A stretch of 64,000 nucleotides of DNA from Sphingobium xanthum. GTDB lineage: Bacteria > Pseudomonadota > Alphaproteobacteria > Sphingomonadales > Sphingomonadaceae. A program made the position numbers and the translations under genes. The stretch covers positions 583,223 to 647,222 of the forward strand of contig NZ_JAHKKS010000001.1 in assembly GCF_019737615.1 (NCBI RefSeq), given 5' to 3'. This document shows positions 1 to 9,684 of the stretch, piece after piece. Within the stretch, counting starts at the first letter, position 1; every line of letters starts with the position of its first letter. The notes beneath the pieces were generated by a model. It saw only the letters and a list, made by a program, of their open reading frames with translations, had not been told where the DNA came from and did not search any database.

Positions 1-1227
1 TTTGAATAGGCCGAGGTCGATCGACTCCCCGACGGCCTTGAGGCCCGTGTCGCTGCCATGGAGATGGTCGCCCATATGATAGCCCTCCCGCATCTGCTGG
101 GGGTCGGATGGGTCGGCGAAGGCCGCGTCGAGCCGAACGATGCCGTCGAACGCGCCGCTGGTGAGGATCCAGTAGTTGATGCGATCACGCGCCGCCTCGC
201 CCTCGGGCGACCAATAGGCCGCGCCTTTGTAGGGGCCGATGGGCGAGCCGATGACCTTGATGCCCTTCTCGTGGGCGCGGGCGATGAGCTGCTTGTAGCC
301 GGCGATCATCTGCTCGACGGTGATTTCGGGCTGATCGAGTACGAACGGCGGCTGTCCGCCCTCACCGGGCGTCGCGCGGCGGAAACGGTTGCCGATGTCG
401 TTCACGCCTTCGAACATGATGAGATATTTGACGTTGGGCAGGCTGAGGACGTCCTCGTCGAAGCGGGCGAGGGCGGCCTCGCCCATGCCGGGACTGAGGA
501 TACGGTTGCCACTGATCCCGGCATTGGCGACGGCCCATTCATGGCCGGCGGCTTGAAGGCGATCGGCGAGGATATCGGGCCAGCGGCGGTTGGCGCCGGG
601 TGTCGATCCCACGCCGTCCGTGATGGAGTCGCCGAAGGTGACGATGGTGCCGCGCGCATCGGGCGAGTCCACTTCCACGGCGCTGAGGAAGGCGCGGAAC
701 ATGGCTTTCGACGCCGGGGTGAACGGCTTGCCGACATGATTGCCCGGCGGGGAGACGGCGAGTTCGTCGAGGCCGGTGAGGTGGCAGGTGCAAGGGCCGG
801 TTGCCTTGGGGAGATAGAATTCGACCTTGAGCCGTGCGAGGTCCGGCACGTCGAGCGCGACCGCATCGCTGACGAACGGCGCGCCGCGCGGGATGACGGC
901 GACGGGATCGCCGCCGAAGGTCAACATGCGCGCGCTGCCGGCGATTTCCTGTCCCTTGTCGTCGATGCGCACGACGCGCGCCGAGGCGATTTCGAGCGGA
1001 TGCGGGCCGTAGCGGTTAGAGAAGCGCAGGCGCAGCCTCGTGCCGCCCTCGGTGACGCGCAGGATCTGGCTCAGCGTCACATTCTCGAAGGTCGCGGCGG
1101 CGAACATGCCCTGCGTCGTAACGGGCGCATGCGGCGCGGCGGTCCAGCTTGCGACCCATTCGGCCTGGGCAGGCGCGGCGAGCGCGATGAGGGCGGCGGC
1201 GCAGATCGATCCGGCGCGAAGGGACAT
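1..1227 (-). CDS. SGNH/GDSL-family secreted hydrolase, 3' end outside window
   Basis: Probable exported esterase/lipase of the SGNH (GDSL) family. The frame is open from an ATG at 1227 down to base 1, about 409 codons with no stop, so the C-terminus lies outside. The protein opens with a hydrophobic leader ending AAPAQA near residue 22, typical of Sec export. The nucleophile block TFGDSITDG falls near residue 196. A block resembling GxND (EGVNDIG) follows near 276, and an Asp-x-x-His pair (GDHLHGSD) lies near the visible end. The N-terminal region of about 170 residues before the GDS block matches the layout of the larger, xylan-esterase-like SGNH proteins. Substrate cannot be told. The start is supported by the leader; no strong ribosome site was noted. 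Confidence 0.85.
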   Translation of the reverse strand, partial: MSLRAGSICAAALIALAAPAQAEWVASWTAAPHAPVTTQGMFAAATFENVTLSQILRVTEGGTRLRLRFSNRYGPHPLEIASARVVRIDDKGQEIAGSARMLTFGGDPVAVIPRGAPFVSDAVALDVPDLARLKVEFYLPKATGPCTCHLTGLDELAVSPPGNHVGKPFTPASKAMFRAFLSAVEVDSPDARGTIVTFGDSITDGVGSTPGANRRWPDILADRLQAAGHEWAVANAGISGNRILSPGMGEAALARFDEDVLSLPNVKYLIMFEGVNDIGNRFRRATPGEGGQPPFVLDQPEITVEQMIAGYKQLIARAHEKGIKVIGSPIGPYKGAAYWSPEGEAARDRINYWILTSGAFDGIVRLDAAFADPSDPQQMREGYHMGDHLHGSDTGLKAVGESIDLGLFK

Positions 1228-1420
1228 GATGGCTCTCTCCTGAGCGGCCGCGCTCTGGTGGCGGCCTGCGGGAGAGGTTAGCGGAGCGGCGTTCTTGCTG
1301 CCAAGAGGCCTTTCCGGGAACGCGCATGTGAAATGCCCACATGGCGGGCAAATGCAGCAATGGCTGATGTGGGTGGGGAGCGGAACGTCCGCTATTGGGC
1401 AGCGAAAGGAAAAGCTGCCG

Positions 1421-1744
1421 CTAACTGGTGGCTCCATCCTCGAGATACACGTGCCTTATCAATGCCACCACTGCGATAAGGGGGAAAAAGGTTTTCAAGA
1501 CTACTGGGCCTGACGGAAGCACTTTAAACAGGTTTATGACTGGGATCGAAACACCGAATAGTAGGATCAAATCATCAGGCGTAGTCCAGTTTATACCTAG
1601 GCCTAGAAAGCCAAATAGGGAACCCAATATCCAAAGTGGTTTGAGCCTGAAATGCCTTGATCTAGCGATCACTACAACGGCAGCTATGCTTATCGCCAAT
1701 ACAAAAATCCCGAAGAAGACCACAATTATTTGATATGCGTTCAT
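1421..1744 (-). CDS. hypothetical small membrane protein
   Basis: A 107-residue protein I do not recognise. It has three hydrophobic stretches, at about residues 5-28, 38-50 and 60-95, separated by short basic turns (ARSRHFRLK after the first), so it is probably a small inner-membrane protein. The DNA is less GC-rich than its neighbours and codon choice is less biased, which could mean recent acquisition or relaxed selection. It stands alone, about 190 bases from the SGNH hydrolase and about 240 from mreB. It is longer and more protein-like than the opposite-strand frame covering the same bases. It could still be a chance frame, but the coherent hydrophobic pattern favours a real gene. Confidence 0.55.
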   Translation of the reverse strand: MNAYQIIVVFFGIFVLAISIAAVVVIARSRHFRLKPLWILGSLFGFLGLGINWTTPDDLILLFGVSIPVINLFKVLPSGPVVLKTFFPLIAVVALIRHVYLEDGATS

Positions 1745-1987
1745 GTTCCTGGCCCCATGGCATGGGACTATCAGTGAACCCGGAATGGCACAACGTGGAT
1801 GGTAAATTTATTCATTAAAAAATGTGAAGTTCGGGATCGATTGTATAATTAGCTCAGCTTGGGCCTTAATCCCGAATGTCGGTAATCAGGCAGGATCTGT
1901 GCCGTGCGAACGGCAAAAAAAGTCGTCATAGCCGGTCGTCCCGAACTATCCAAACCTTCGAAGCCAAACCCGGATTGTTCGGGCCGA

Positions 1988-3375
<1,388 letters not shown>

Positions 3376-4062
3376 ATGATGAAACTCAGATATTCGATGG
3401 CGGCGTTTGCGCTGCTCGCAGGCTTGACCGCTCCGGTCCAGGCGCAGAAGATTATCGGCGCCGTCGGTGCGGTGATCGACGTCAGCGGTCCCGGCGATCC
3501 CGGCGGCTCGATTGTCGATACTTTCAACCAGAATGGTCTCAGCGTGACCTATGTGTCCGGGGTGACGGACTTCGATCCCTATATCGCCGGCAGTCCGTCG
3601 CACACGATCATCTATTCGGGCTTCGAATGGTTCGGCAACTCCGGCACTACCACGGCGGTGGTGACCTACGATCTCGGCAGCGTCTTCACCATTGACCGGC
3701 TGGCGCTGTGGAACGAGGAATTCTCCGGCATCGGTCTGCTCGATGTGCTCGGATCGGTGGATGGCGTGACCTTCGGCCTGCTCGGCGCGGGTTTCACGCC
3801 GACCAATAATCCGCCGGTCGGCGACTATCTCGCGGATGTCTTCGCCCTCTCGGCGACGGCAGTGCGTTATGTGCGGCTCGACATGAGCGAGTGCCCGCAG
3901 CCGGGTGGCGGCGGCTACGTTTCGTGCAGCATTGGCGAGGTGGCCTTCCGGACTGTGAACGGCGCTGTGCCCGAGCCGGCGACATGGGCAATGCTGGTCG
4001 GCGGCTTCGCGCTCGCCGGTGCAGCCATGCGCACCCGCGCGCGCAGGGTGCAGTTCGGCTGA
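3376..4062 (+). CDS. PEPxxWA-CTERM sorted exported protein
   Basis: Secreted protein tagged for exosortase processing. From ATG 3376 it has 228 residues: a signal peptide (hydrophobic to about residue 22, ending PVQAQ), a beta-rich middle with an F5/8-type C (discoidin)-like look (LGSVFTIDRLALWNEE, then VRYVRLDMSE near the end), and a C-terminal sorting tail. The tail is the sphingomonad variant VPEPATWAMLVGGFAL, followed by an Arg-rich end (RTRARR). A second ATG at 3379 is equally possible given the adjacent ribosome site. The cargo probably ends up in the outer envelope or exopolymer matrix. Ligand unknown. It stands alone and ends at a strong bidirectional hairpin. Confidence 0.88.
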   Translation: MMKLRYSMAAFALLAGLTAPVQAQKIIGAVGAVIDVSGPGDPGGSIVDTFNQNGLSVTYVSGVTDFDPYIAGSPSHTIIYSGFEWFGNSGTTTAVVTYDLGSVFTIDRLALWNEEFSGIGLLDVLGSVDGVTFGLLGAGFTPTNNPPVGDYLADVFALSATAVRYVRLDMSECPQPGGGGYVSCSIGEVAFRTVNGAVPEPATWAMLVGGFALAGAAMRTRARRVQFG

Positions 4063-4087
4063 ACCCGCGCTGAGGCGCAGCAATTCG

Positions 4088-4113
4088 AAGCCGCCGGAGC
4101 AATCCGGCGGCTT
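4088..4113. terminator. bidirectional intrinsic terminator
   Basis: Perfect 11-base inverted repeat (AAGCCGCCGGA, loop GCAA, TCCGGCGGCTT) between the convergent ends of the PEP-CTERM gene and miaB. The flanking A and T pairs let it work in both directions. Confidence 0.75.
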
Positions 4114-4119
4114 CTCGCG

Positions 4120-5457
4120 TCATGCGGCCTGTTGCGCCGTCACTGCGCCGGCGAGGCTGTTCGGCCCTGCCGAAAGGATATCGACCTCGATAAGGTCGCC
4201 GATCCGCGCGTGCGCTGCCTCGACATGGACGGACTGAAGCCACGGCGTCTTGCCGATGAGCTGTCCGGGATGGCGGCCCTTGCGTTCCAGCAGGATCGTC
4301 GTGCGCTTGCCGACCGTCGCCTGATTGAAGGCAAGCTGATGCTCGTTGATGGCGGCCTGCAGGCGCTTGAGGCGTTCGTCCATGACCTCGGGCGCGATCT
4401 GGCCGTCCATGTCGGCCGCGGGCGTGCCGGGGCGCGAGCTGTATTTGAAGCTGAAGCACTGGGCGTAGCGCGTCTCGTGGACGATGCCGAGCGTCTCTTC
4501 GAACTCGGCTTCGGTCTCGCCTGGGAAGCCGACGATGAAGTCGCCGGAAAGCGCGATGTCTGGCCTGGCAGCGCGCACGCGATCGATGATGCGCAGATAG
4601 GAGTCGCGGCTGTGGCTGCGGTTCATGGCCTTGAGGATGCGGTCGCTGCCGGATTGCACGGGCAAGTGCAGGAACGGCATGAGCTTGGGCAGGTCGCGGT
4701 GCGCTTCCATCAGGGCCTGCGTCATGTCGTTGGGGTGGCTGGTCGTGTAGCGGATGCGCGCGAGGCCGGGGAGCTTGTCGAGCGCATAAGCGAGTCCGTC
4801 GAGGCCCTGCATGCGGCCCGCTTCGTCCTCGCCGGTCCAGGCATTCACGTTCTGGCCGATGAGGGTGAGCTCGACGGCGCCGGCATCGACCAGCGCGCGC
4901 GCCTCGTCGAGGATGGCGCTCCACGGCCGGCTGACCTCGGCGCCGCGCGTATAGGGCACGACGCAATAGGTGCAGAATTTGTCGCAGCCTTCCTGCACGG
5001 TGAGGAAGGCGGATGGGCCGGTGCGGCGGGCGCGACCGGGCAATGCCTCGAACTTGGAGGCGGCGGGCATGTCCGTATCCACGGCTTCGCGGCCCGCGAC
5101 GGCCTCGTCGATCAGGCCGGGCAAGCGATGATAGGCCTGCGGGCCGACGACGATATCGACGGTCTTGGCGCGGCGACTGATCTCGGCACCCTCGGCCTGC
5201 GCCACACAGCCGGCGACGGCGACCATCGGTCGCGTGCCGTCCTCGCGCTTCAGCCGGCCGATTTCCGAATAGACGCGGTCGACCGCCTTTTCGCGGATGT
5301 GGCAGGTGTTCAGTACGACGAGATCGGCATCGATGCCTTCGGGTGCGGCTTCCATGCCCTGCGTCGTCAGCAGCTCGGCCATGCGCTCGCCGTCATAGAC
5401 ATTCATCTGACAGCCGAAGGAGCGAACGTGGAAGGTCTTGGGCGGAGTATGGGTCAT
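4120..5457 (-). CDS. miaB: tRNA-2-methylthio-N6-dimethylallyladenosine synthase
   Basis: Radical-SAM methylthiotransferase that adds the 2-methylthio group to i6A37 of tRNAs reading UNN codons. It has 445 residues, normal for MiaB. The N-terminal UPF0004 domain supplies cluster ligands Cys16 (SFGCQMN), Cys52 (NTCHIREKA) and Cys84 (VAGCVAQ). The radical-SAM motif is C158-x3-C162-x2-C165 (GCDKFCTYC). The C-terminal region from about residue 375 is the TRAM RNA-binding domain. It is the last gene of a minus-strand run (mucR, fur, plsC-like, lipoprotein, miaB) and ends at the hairpin 4088-4113. The start ATG at 5457 gives the expected short leader before FHVRSFGCQMN. Confidence 0.97.
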   Translation of the reverse strand: MTHTPPKTFHVRSFGCQMNVYDGERMAELLTTQGMEAAPEGIDADLVVLNTCHIREKAVDRVYSEIGRLKREDGTRPMVAVAGCVAQAEGAEISRRAKTVDIVVGPQAYHRLPGLIDEAVAGREAVDTDMPAASKFEALPGRARRTGPSAFLTVQEGCDKFCTYCVVPYTRGAEVSRPWSAILDEARALVDAGAVELTLIGQNVNAWTGEDEAGRMQGLDGLAYALDKLPGLARIRYTTSHPNDMTQALMEAHRDLPKLMPFLHLPVQSGSDRILKAMNRSHSRDSYLRIIDRVRAARPDIALSGDFIVGFPGETEAEFEETLGIVHETRYAQCFSFKYSSRPGTPAADMDGQIAPEVMDERLKRLQAAINEHQLAFNQATVGKRTTILLERKGRHPGQLIGKTPWLQSVHVEAAHARIGDLIEVDILSAGPNSLAGAVTAQQAA

Positions 5458-5501
5458 GGCCGGGCCTATACAGGCGATTGCATCTCTGAGAAAGTGTGAG
5501 A

Positions 5502-5969
5502 CTAGAACGCGCTTTTCGGCTTGCTAACGAAGGAAAATCCTCGATTGAGCCTTTGATTGTTGACGTCGATGATGCGTCGAAACTGCTCGTCCAACTCGTC
5601 ATCTGTCAGAAAGCGCGATCGCCGCTCGACGCTGGTAACAAGCAGTGTGAGTTTCCCATTTTGAAGAAAGGTCTGACCTCGAACCACGGCATGGAAGCCG
5701 GATGAATGAAAGTAGAACCTCGGTATCGGATAGGGCTCTACGGCCCAAATGATGGGGATTATGTGACCACAGTCGGGGTCCCTAAAGCTATCAGAGCCAC
5801 CATGGTCAGTGCGAATGCGGCGGACGTAGCCTGACCACCGGACTTCCAGGCCTTGCCAAAGCGAGTAGTTGTCCGGCATCCCGCACATCGTAACCGGAAC
5901 TTCCAATCTGCATGCGCTCAAAAGCGCAATGGGCAGAAGGTGTGCGAGGTTGCGCAATAGCAATCTCAC
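5502..5969 (-). CDS. hypothetical lipoprotein coupled to plsC-like gene
   Basis: A 155-residue protein I cannot name. It begins at a GTG (5969) that overlaps the stop of the upstream acyltransferase by four bases (GTGA), so the two are probably translationally coupled. The first 20 residues form a short hydrophobic leader ending in a lipobox-like LLSAC, which suggests a lipid-anchored envelope protein. The rest is mixed and shows no motif I recognise. Two further Cys (CGMP near 29 and DCGHI near 68) might form a disulfide in the periplasm. It sits between plsC and miaB with lower GC than either, possibly a later insertion into an otherwise conserved run. Confidence 0.6.
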   Translation of the reverse strand: MRLLLRNLAHLLPIALLSACRLEVPVTMCGMPDNYSLWQGLEVRWSGYVRRIRTDHGGSDSFRDPDCGHIIPIIWAVEPYPIPRFYFHSSGFHAVVRGQTFLQNGKLTLLVTSVERRSRFLTDDELDEQFRRIIDVNNQRLNRGFSFVSKPKSAF

Positions 5970-6661
5970 ATTTCGCCGGCCAGCGCCGCCTCGATCCGTG
6001 CGCGGCTCTCGGCCGAGAGCGCCTTGCGGTCCGGATGGTCACCCGGGTCGAACGGCTCAAGAAAGTGCAGCGTGAGGGTGCGTCTTCCCCGCGCGCCGAG
6101 GATGCGGCGGGCATTGGCGATACCGGATTCGCCGTCGGCCCAGGCGACGAGCTGTGCCGCATCGCCATAGTCGATCACGACCGGCTGGATGAGGATCGCG
6201 CGGGGCGGGGGCAGCAGGACGGAGAACAAGGCAGGCTTGAAGGGCAGGAGCGCCTTGCCGTCGCCCGTCGTGCCTTCCGGGAAGAGGGCGATGGGCTGGT
6301 GCGCGGCGAGCGCATCGCGGACGGCATCGATCTGGCCCGAAACTTCGCCGCGCCGCTGACGCGCGACGAAGATGGTGTTGTTCTGCGCCGCGAGCCAGCC
6401 GACGATCGGTGCGCCCTTGACGTCATCCTTGGAGATGAAGGCGCAGCCGGTGGTGCCTCCCATGGCGAGAATGTCGATCCAGCTGAGATGATTGCTCACG
6501 AAAAAGACGTCGTGGAGCAGCGGTGTTCCCTCGATGCGGATATCGAAGCCGGCATGATGCGTGGCGCGGCGCAGGAAATATTGCGGCCAGGGCGAGCGGC
6601 CGTTCCGCCGGGCAATCAGGTGAGGGACTACGCAGCGAAGCGTGAGCCCGCCGAGCAGCAG
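5966..6661 (-). CDS. PlsC-type 1-acyl-glycerol-3-phosphate acyltransferase, start uncertain
   Basis: Membrane acyltransferase of phospholipid synthesis (lysophosphatidate to phosphatidate), LPLAT/PlsC family. The catalytic H-x4-D box is SNHLSWID and the glycerol-phosphate-binding box is LFPEGTTGDGKALLPFK. The first usual start codon (GTG, 6499) would place the catalytic His at residue 4, too short for the family. The same frame stays open and family-like upstream (RCVVPHLIARR, then the Tyr-Phe-Leu and FDIRIEG stretches) to 6688, directly after the TGA of fur. No ATG, GTG or TTG lies in that 190-base stretch. I give the CTG at 6661 as a working start (231 residues). The true start or a sequence error needs resolving. 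Confidence 0.75.
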   Translation of the reverse strand: MLLGGLTLRCVVPHLIARRNGRSPWPQYFLRRATHHAGFDIRIEGTPLLHDVFFVSNHLSWIDILAMGGTTGCAFISKDDVKGAPIVGWLAAQNNTIFVARQRRGEVSGQIDAVRDALAAHQPIALFPEGTTGDGKALLPFKPALFSVLLPPPRAILIQPVVIDYGDAAQLVAWADGESGIANARRILGARGRRTLTLHFLEPFDPGDHPDRKALSAESRARIEAALAGEM

Positions 6662-6688
6662 AAGGCGAACGAAAGCGCGAACCTCGAC

Positions 6689-7123
6689 TCAGTCCTTGCG
6701 GTCGCGATCGAGCGCGACGCCGTACAGTTCCATGCGATGATCGACGAGGCGATAGCCGAGCTTTTCGGCGATCTGGCGCTGGAGTTGCTCCAGCTCGGGA
6801 TCGACGAACTCGACGACACGGCCGGACTCGACATCGATGAGATGGTCGTGATGCGCTTCCGGGGCGGGTTCATAGCGCGCGCGGCCGTCACCGAAATCGT
6901 GACGCTCGAGAATGCCGGCTTCCTCGAACAGGCGGACCGTGCGGTAGACGGTCGCGATCGAGATATTGGGATCGCTCGCGGAGGCGCGCTCGTGCAGTTT
7001 TTCGACGTCCGGATGATCCTCGCTCTCGGAGAGAACGCGCGCGATCACCCGGCGCTGGTCGGTGATCCGCAAGCCGCGCTCGGCGCACAGCGCCTCGATA
7101 TCGATGGTCCGGGTCATGACCAT
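6689..7123 (-). CDS. fur: Fur-family metal-responsive regulator
   Basis: Ferric-uptake-type repressor, probably iron- or manganese-sensing. From ATG 7123 it has 144 residues. The winged helix spans about residues 10-85, with the recognition region SIATVYRTVRLFEEAGI. The dimerisation/metal region follows with EAHHDHLIDVESG and a later Asp/Glu/His set (EFVDPELEQLQ, DHRMELYG). The CxxC zinc pairs of enterobacterial Fur are absent, as in many alphaproteobacterial Fur/Mur proteins. A second ATG two codons on (7117) is an equally good start. The gene stop TGA is followed without a frame change by the plsC-like reading frame. Which metal it senses cannot be read from sequence alone. Confidence 0.92.
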   Translation of the reverse strand: MVMTRTIDIEALCAERGLRITDQRRVIARVLSESEDHPDVEKLHERASASDPNISIATVYRTVRLFEEAGILERHDFGDGRARYEPAPEAHHDHLIDVESGRVVEFVDPELEQLQRQIAEKLGYRLVDHRMELYGVALDRDRKD

Positions 7124-7191
7124 ATCTCTAGCCGATTTCAGGAGAACGGAAAGCGGCAAATTTGGCAGCGCATCCGATTTCCCATGCAGAA

Positions 7192-7224
7192 GGGCGCCGC
7201 CGGTCCCTTGCTCCGGCGGCGCCC
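7192..7224 (-). terminator. intrinsic terminator downstream of mucR
   Basis: A perfect 12-base GC-rich stem (GGGCGCCGCCGG / CCGGCGGCGCCC) with a 9-base loop. Read on the minus strand it follows mucR and is followed by TTCT. It separates mucR from fur. Confidence 0.7.
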
Positions 7225-7251
7225 CTCAGAAGCGGCGAAGATGACGCCGAA

Positions 7252-7671
7252 TTACTTGCGCGAACGACGCCGCGACGTGCCGAGGCCGATCTTCTTGGCC
7301 AGGGTGCGGCGCTGCTCCGCATAATTGGGGGCGACCATCGGATAGTCGGCCGGCAGGCCCCACTTGGCGCGATAGTCGTCGGGCGTCATCTGATAGTGCG
7401 TCATCAGATGACGCTTGAGCATCTTGAGCTTCTTACCGTCCTCGAGACAGACAATATAGTCGGGCTTGACTGACGCACGGATGGACACGGCGGGCTCGGG
7501 CTTCGGTTGGGCCGGAGTGGCCTCCTTTTGCAGGCCGGACAGCGCGCCATAGACATTCTGGATAAGCAGCGGGAGGTCCGAAACAGCGACGCTGTTGTTG
7601 GAGACATGGGCTGCGACGATGTCCGAGGTCAACGTGACGAGCACTTCGTCCCGTGCGCTTGTGTCCGACAT
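7252..7671 (-). CDS. mucR: MucR/Ros-family zinc-finger transcriptional regulator
   Basis: Alphaproteobacterial regulator of exopolysaccharide, motility and cell-cycle genes; binds AT-rich DNA as a large oligomer. From ATG 7671 it has 139 residues, typical of MucR. The start is fixed by an AAGAAGGA ribosome site about seven bases upstream and by the family N-terminus; longer in-frame extensions lack similarity. The C-terminal half holds the Ros-type zinc finger, in which Asp replaces the second Cys (VCLEDGKKLKMLKRHL, then THY). The conserved WGLPADYPMVAPNYAEQR block and a basic tail (GTSRRRSRK) follow. The N-terminal region is the oligomerisation segment. Neighbours rimI and fur are on the same strand, but terminator 7192-7224 isolates it downstream. 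Confidence 0.95.
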   Translation of the reverse strand: MSDTSARDEVLVTLTSDIVAAHVSNNSVAVSDLPLLIQNVYGALSGLQKEATPAQPKPEPAVSIRASVKPDYIVCLEDGKKLKMLKRHLMTHYQMTPDDYRAKWGLPADYPMVAPNYAEQRRTLAKKIGLGTSRRRSRK

Positions 7672-7793
7672 GATTGAATCCTTCTTTAGTTGTGTTGTTC
7701 TTGCGAGACCCTGCAACTCTCTTGCGTGGAGAGTTTGGTGACTTCTTTTATGCCGTTGGACGAAAAAGGGCAAGCAGGCACTGCACCTGCGTT

Positions 7794-8279
7794 TCAATCA
7801 TGTCCCAAAATGATCTTGAAACTTAGTGCATCGTAACGGTTACCGTCGATGCCAAGATAATAATCACGTCGGACATTATACTGGCGGAAGCCAGCCTTGC
7901 TGTAGAGGTGGATTGCGGGATTGCCGGCCCGCACTTCAAGGAACATTGTCTGGGCGCCGCTGCCTTCAGCCTCCGTCATGCAACGGTCAAGTAAACGCCG
8001 GCCATGACTGGCGCCGCGATACGCCGGATGCACGGCCAGCAGGAGCAGCTCCGCTTCGCCCGCAATACTACGCAGCAGGCCGAAGCCGATCGGCGCATCG
8101 CCGATCCGGCCGACCGCGAGGATGGAGCCTGGCAGACGCATCATGGCCGCGAGTTGCGGGGCCGACCATGCTTCGCCGAACTCGGCGGGAAAGGCAGCCT
8201 GCATGACGATCATCGCGGCCGCAATGTCCGGATCGGAAGCATCGATGCTGACGTTGATCTGGAGGCCGAGGTCCATCAT
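7794..8279 (-). CDS. rimI: ribosomal-protein-alanine N-acetyltransferase (GNAT)
   Basis: GNAT-fold enzyme that acetylates the N-terminal alanine of ribosomal protein S18. About 161 residues. The acetyl-CoA binding motif is the Q/RxxGxG/A-type loop YRGASHGRRLL, preceded by strand LLLLAVHP. The C-terminal motif LHLYSKAGF-like (HLYSKAGFRQYNVRRDYY) matches the RimI signature. The start ATG 8279 overlaps the tsaB stop by four bases (ATGA), the usual coupled arrangement; ATG 8276 would differ by one residue. Long in-frame sequence upstream is only read-through of the tsaB antiframe. Association with tsaB is a well-known operon, so the call is firm although GNAT specificity cannot be proved. Confidence 0.93.
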   Translation of the reverse strand: MMDLGLQINVSIDASDPDIAAAMIVMQAAFPAEFGEAWSAPQLAAMMRLPGSILAVGRIGDAPIGFGLLRSIAGEAELLLLAVHPAYRGASHGRRLLDRCMTEAEGSGAQTMFLEVRAGNPAIHLYSKAGFRQYNVRRDYYLGIDGNRYDALSFKIILGHD

Positions 8280-8932
8280 CGCACGGCGACTCCCGGGCGC
8301 GCCGCCATGGGCTTGGCATCGGCGCCGCGGCCATAGACCGGCTTGGCGGGGCGGCTGCGTTGTCTCTCGTGCAGCAGGAAGATCTCGCGCGCATCCGGCA
8401 GCATGGGCACGGCCGTGCCGGGGGCGCCTGCCCGGACGAGCGTCTGCGCGCCGGAGCCGACGAGCAGCGGCACGTCGAGCGTCGCGGCCAGCTCGGATAT
8501 GGGAGTCGATCGCATCTCTGCCAGCGGGTCGGCGGCCGGATGGTCCCCTGGCTGGCAGAGCGTCCAGAACAGCTCGCCATGGCCACCCACCATGACCACC
8601 GCGAAGGGCGTGTCGGGAACCAACTGCGCCCGCGCCATCGCACAGACAAGATCGAGGCAGCCATAGCCAGCAACCGGGACTTGCCAGGCGAAGCCGAGCG
8701 CCATTGCGGCGGCGAGTCCCACGCGCACGCCGGTGAAACTCCCCGGGCCGATATCGACGAGGATGCGGTCGCAACGGCCGCCCTCGGGCAGCGCGGCGAT
8801 GGCGGGGAGCAGCGCCTCGGCATGGCCGCGACCAAGTTCCTCGTGACGCGCCGCGATGCAGGAAAAGCCGTCGAACAGAGCGAGCGAAAGAGCCGGTGTC
8901 GCGCAGTCGATGACGAGCAGGCGCTCGCTCAT
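8276..8932 (-). CDS. tsaB: tRNA t6A synthesis protein TsaB
   Basis: Non-catalytic scaffold partner of TsaD in making threonylcarbamoyl-adenosine at tRNA position 37. It has 218 residues. The N-terminal actin-like ATPase fold is visible as LLVIDCATPALSLAL, followed by ELGRGHAEALLPAI and the hallmark DIGPGSFTGVRVGLAAA at about residues 60-76. As usual for TsaB the C-terminal half is less conserved and lacks TsaD's metal-binding His pair. It is coupled to rimI through a four-base overlap and lies 58 bases after the nfuA-like gene. Confidence 0.95.
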   Translation of the reverse strand: MSERLLVIDCATPALSLALFDGFSCIAARHEELGRGHAEALLPAIAALPEGGRCDRILVDIGPGSFTGVRVGLAAAMALGFAWQVPVAGYGCLDLVCAMARAQLVPDTPFAVVMVGGHGELFWTLCQPGDHPAADPLAEMRSTPISELAATLDVPLLVGSGAQTLVRAGAPGTAVPMLPDAREIFLLHERQRSRPAKPVYGRGADAKPMAARPGVAVR

Positions 8933-8990
8933 GCGTTCGCTTGCCTCTTCGCCTCGATCATGCAGCCGCCCCGCTTTCGTTGCCGTTCCG

Positions 8991-9578
8991 TCAGACCGCG
9001 CGAACTTCCGTCACTTCCGGCACATAATGCTTCAGCAATTGCTCGATGCCGTTCTTGAGCGTCGCCGTGGAGGATGGGCAGCCGGCACAGGCGCCCTGCA
9101 TCCGCAGGTACACCGTGCCATGCTCGAAGCCGCGATAGACGATGTCGCCGCCGTCATTGGCGACGGCGGGCCGCACGCGCGTGTCGATGAGCTCGCGGAT
9201 CTGGGCGATGACGTCGGCATCGGCCGGATCGTCACCGGGAAGGGCCGCATCGCCGGCCTCCTCGCCGGGCACGCGAATGTCATGCGCGCTCCCGCCACGG
9301 AACAACGGCATGTCGGCCGAGAAATGATCGAGCAGGATCGAGACCACATCCGTGCGCAGATCGCTCCAGGCGACGCCGGGCGCGGCGGTGACGGAGACGA
9401 AATCGCGCCCGAAGAACACGCCGGTCACGTCACCGAGATCGAACAGCGTCTCGGCAAGCGGCGAGGCTTCCGCCTCGTCGGCATTGGCGAAATCGCGCGT
9501 ACCGGAAGCCATGACCGTCCGCCCGGGCAGGAATTTGAGCGTCGCTGGATTGGGTGTCTGCTCGGTCTCGATGAACAT
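8991..9578 (-). CDS. NfuA/NifU-type iron-sulfur cluster carrier
   Basis: Late-acting Fe-S cluster carrier that delivers 4Fe-4S clusters to apo-enzymes. It has 195 residues in two domains. The N-terminal Nfu_N domain (MFIETEQTPNPATLKFLPG onward, to about 90) is the alphaproteobacterial/mitochondrial NFU1 type. The C-terminal NifU domain carries the cluster-binding CxxC pair (GACAGCPSS, about residues 167-170). The acidic linker between them (GEEAGDAALPGDDPADAD) is typical. It is upstream of tsaB-rimI on the same strand. No isc or suf genes are in the window. Confidence 0.94.
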   Translation of the reverse strand: MFIETEQTPNPATLKFLPGRTVMASGTRDFANADEAEASPLAETLFDLGDVTGVFFGRDFVSVTAAPGVAWSDLRTDVVSILLDHFSADMPLFRGGSAHDIRVPGEEAGDAALPGDDPADADVIAQIRELIDTRVRPAVANDGGDIVYRGFEHGTVYLRMQGACAGCPSSTATLKNGIEQLLKHYVPEVTEVRAV

Positions 9579-9684
9579 TGCGCGCTACTCGTGCGGGAAT
9601 GAAGCCAAAGGCCGCGCGCGCAGATGCCATCACGCGGCGGCGTGTCTTGCCCATTTGGTCAGTCAGGGCGCCCGGCGCAAGTAC

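Noticed and set aside
58..1281. 407-codon open frame on the plus strand
   Set aside because: It lies antisense to the SGNH hydrolase frame, has no domain or signal features and is the usual high-GC shadow.
1915..1936. GCCGT-GCGA-ACGGC hairpin next to a run of A
   Set aside because: The A-run follows the stem on the plus strand, so on the minus strand the T-run precedes the hairpin; it does not fit an intrinsic terminator for mreB.
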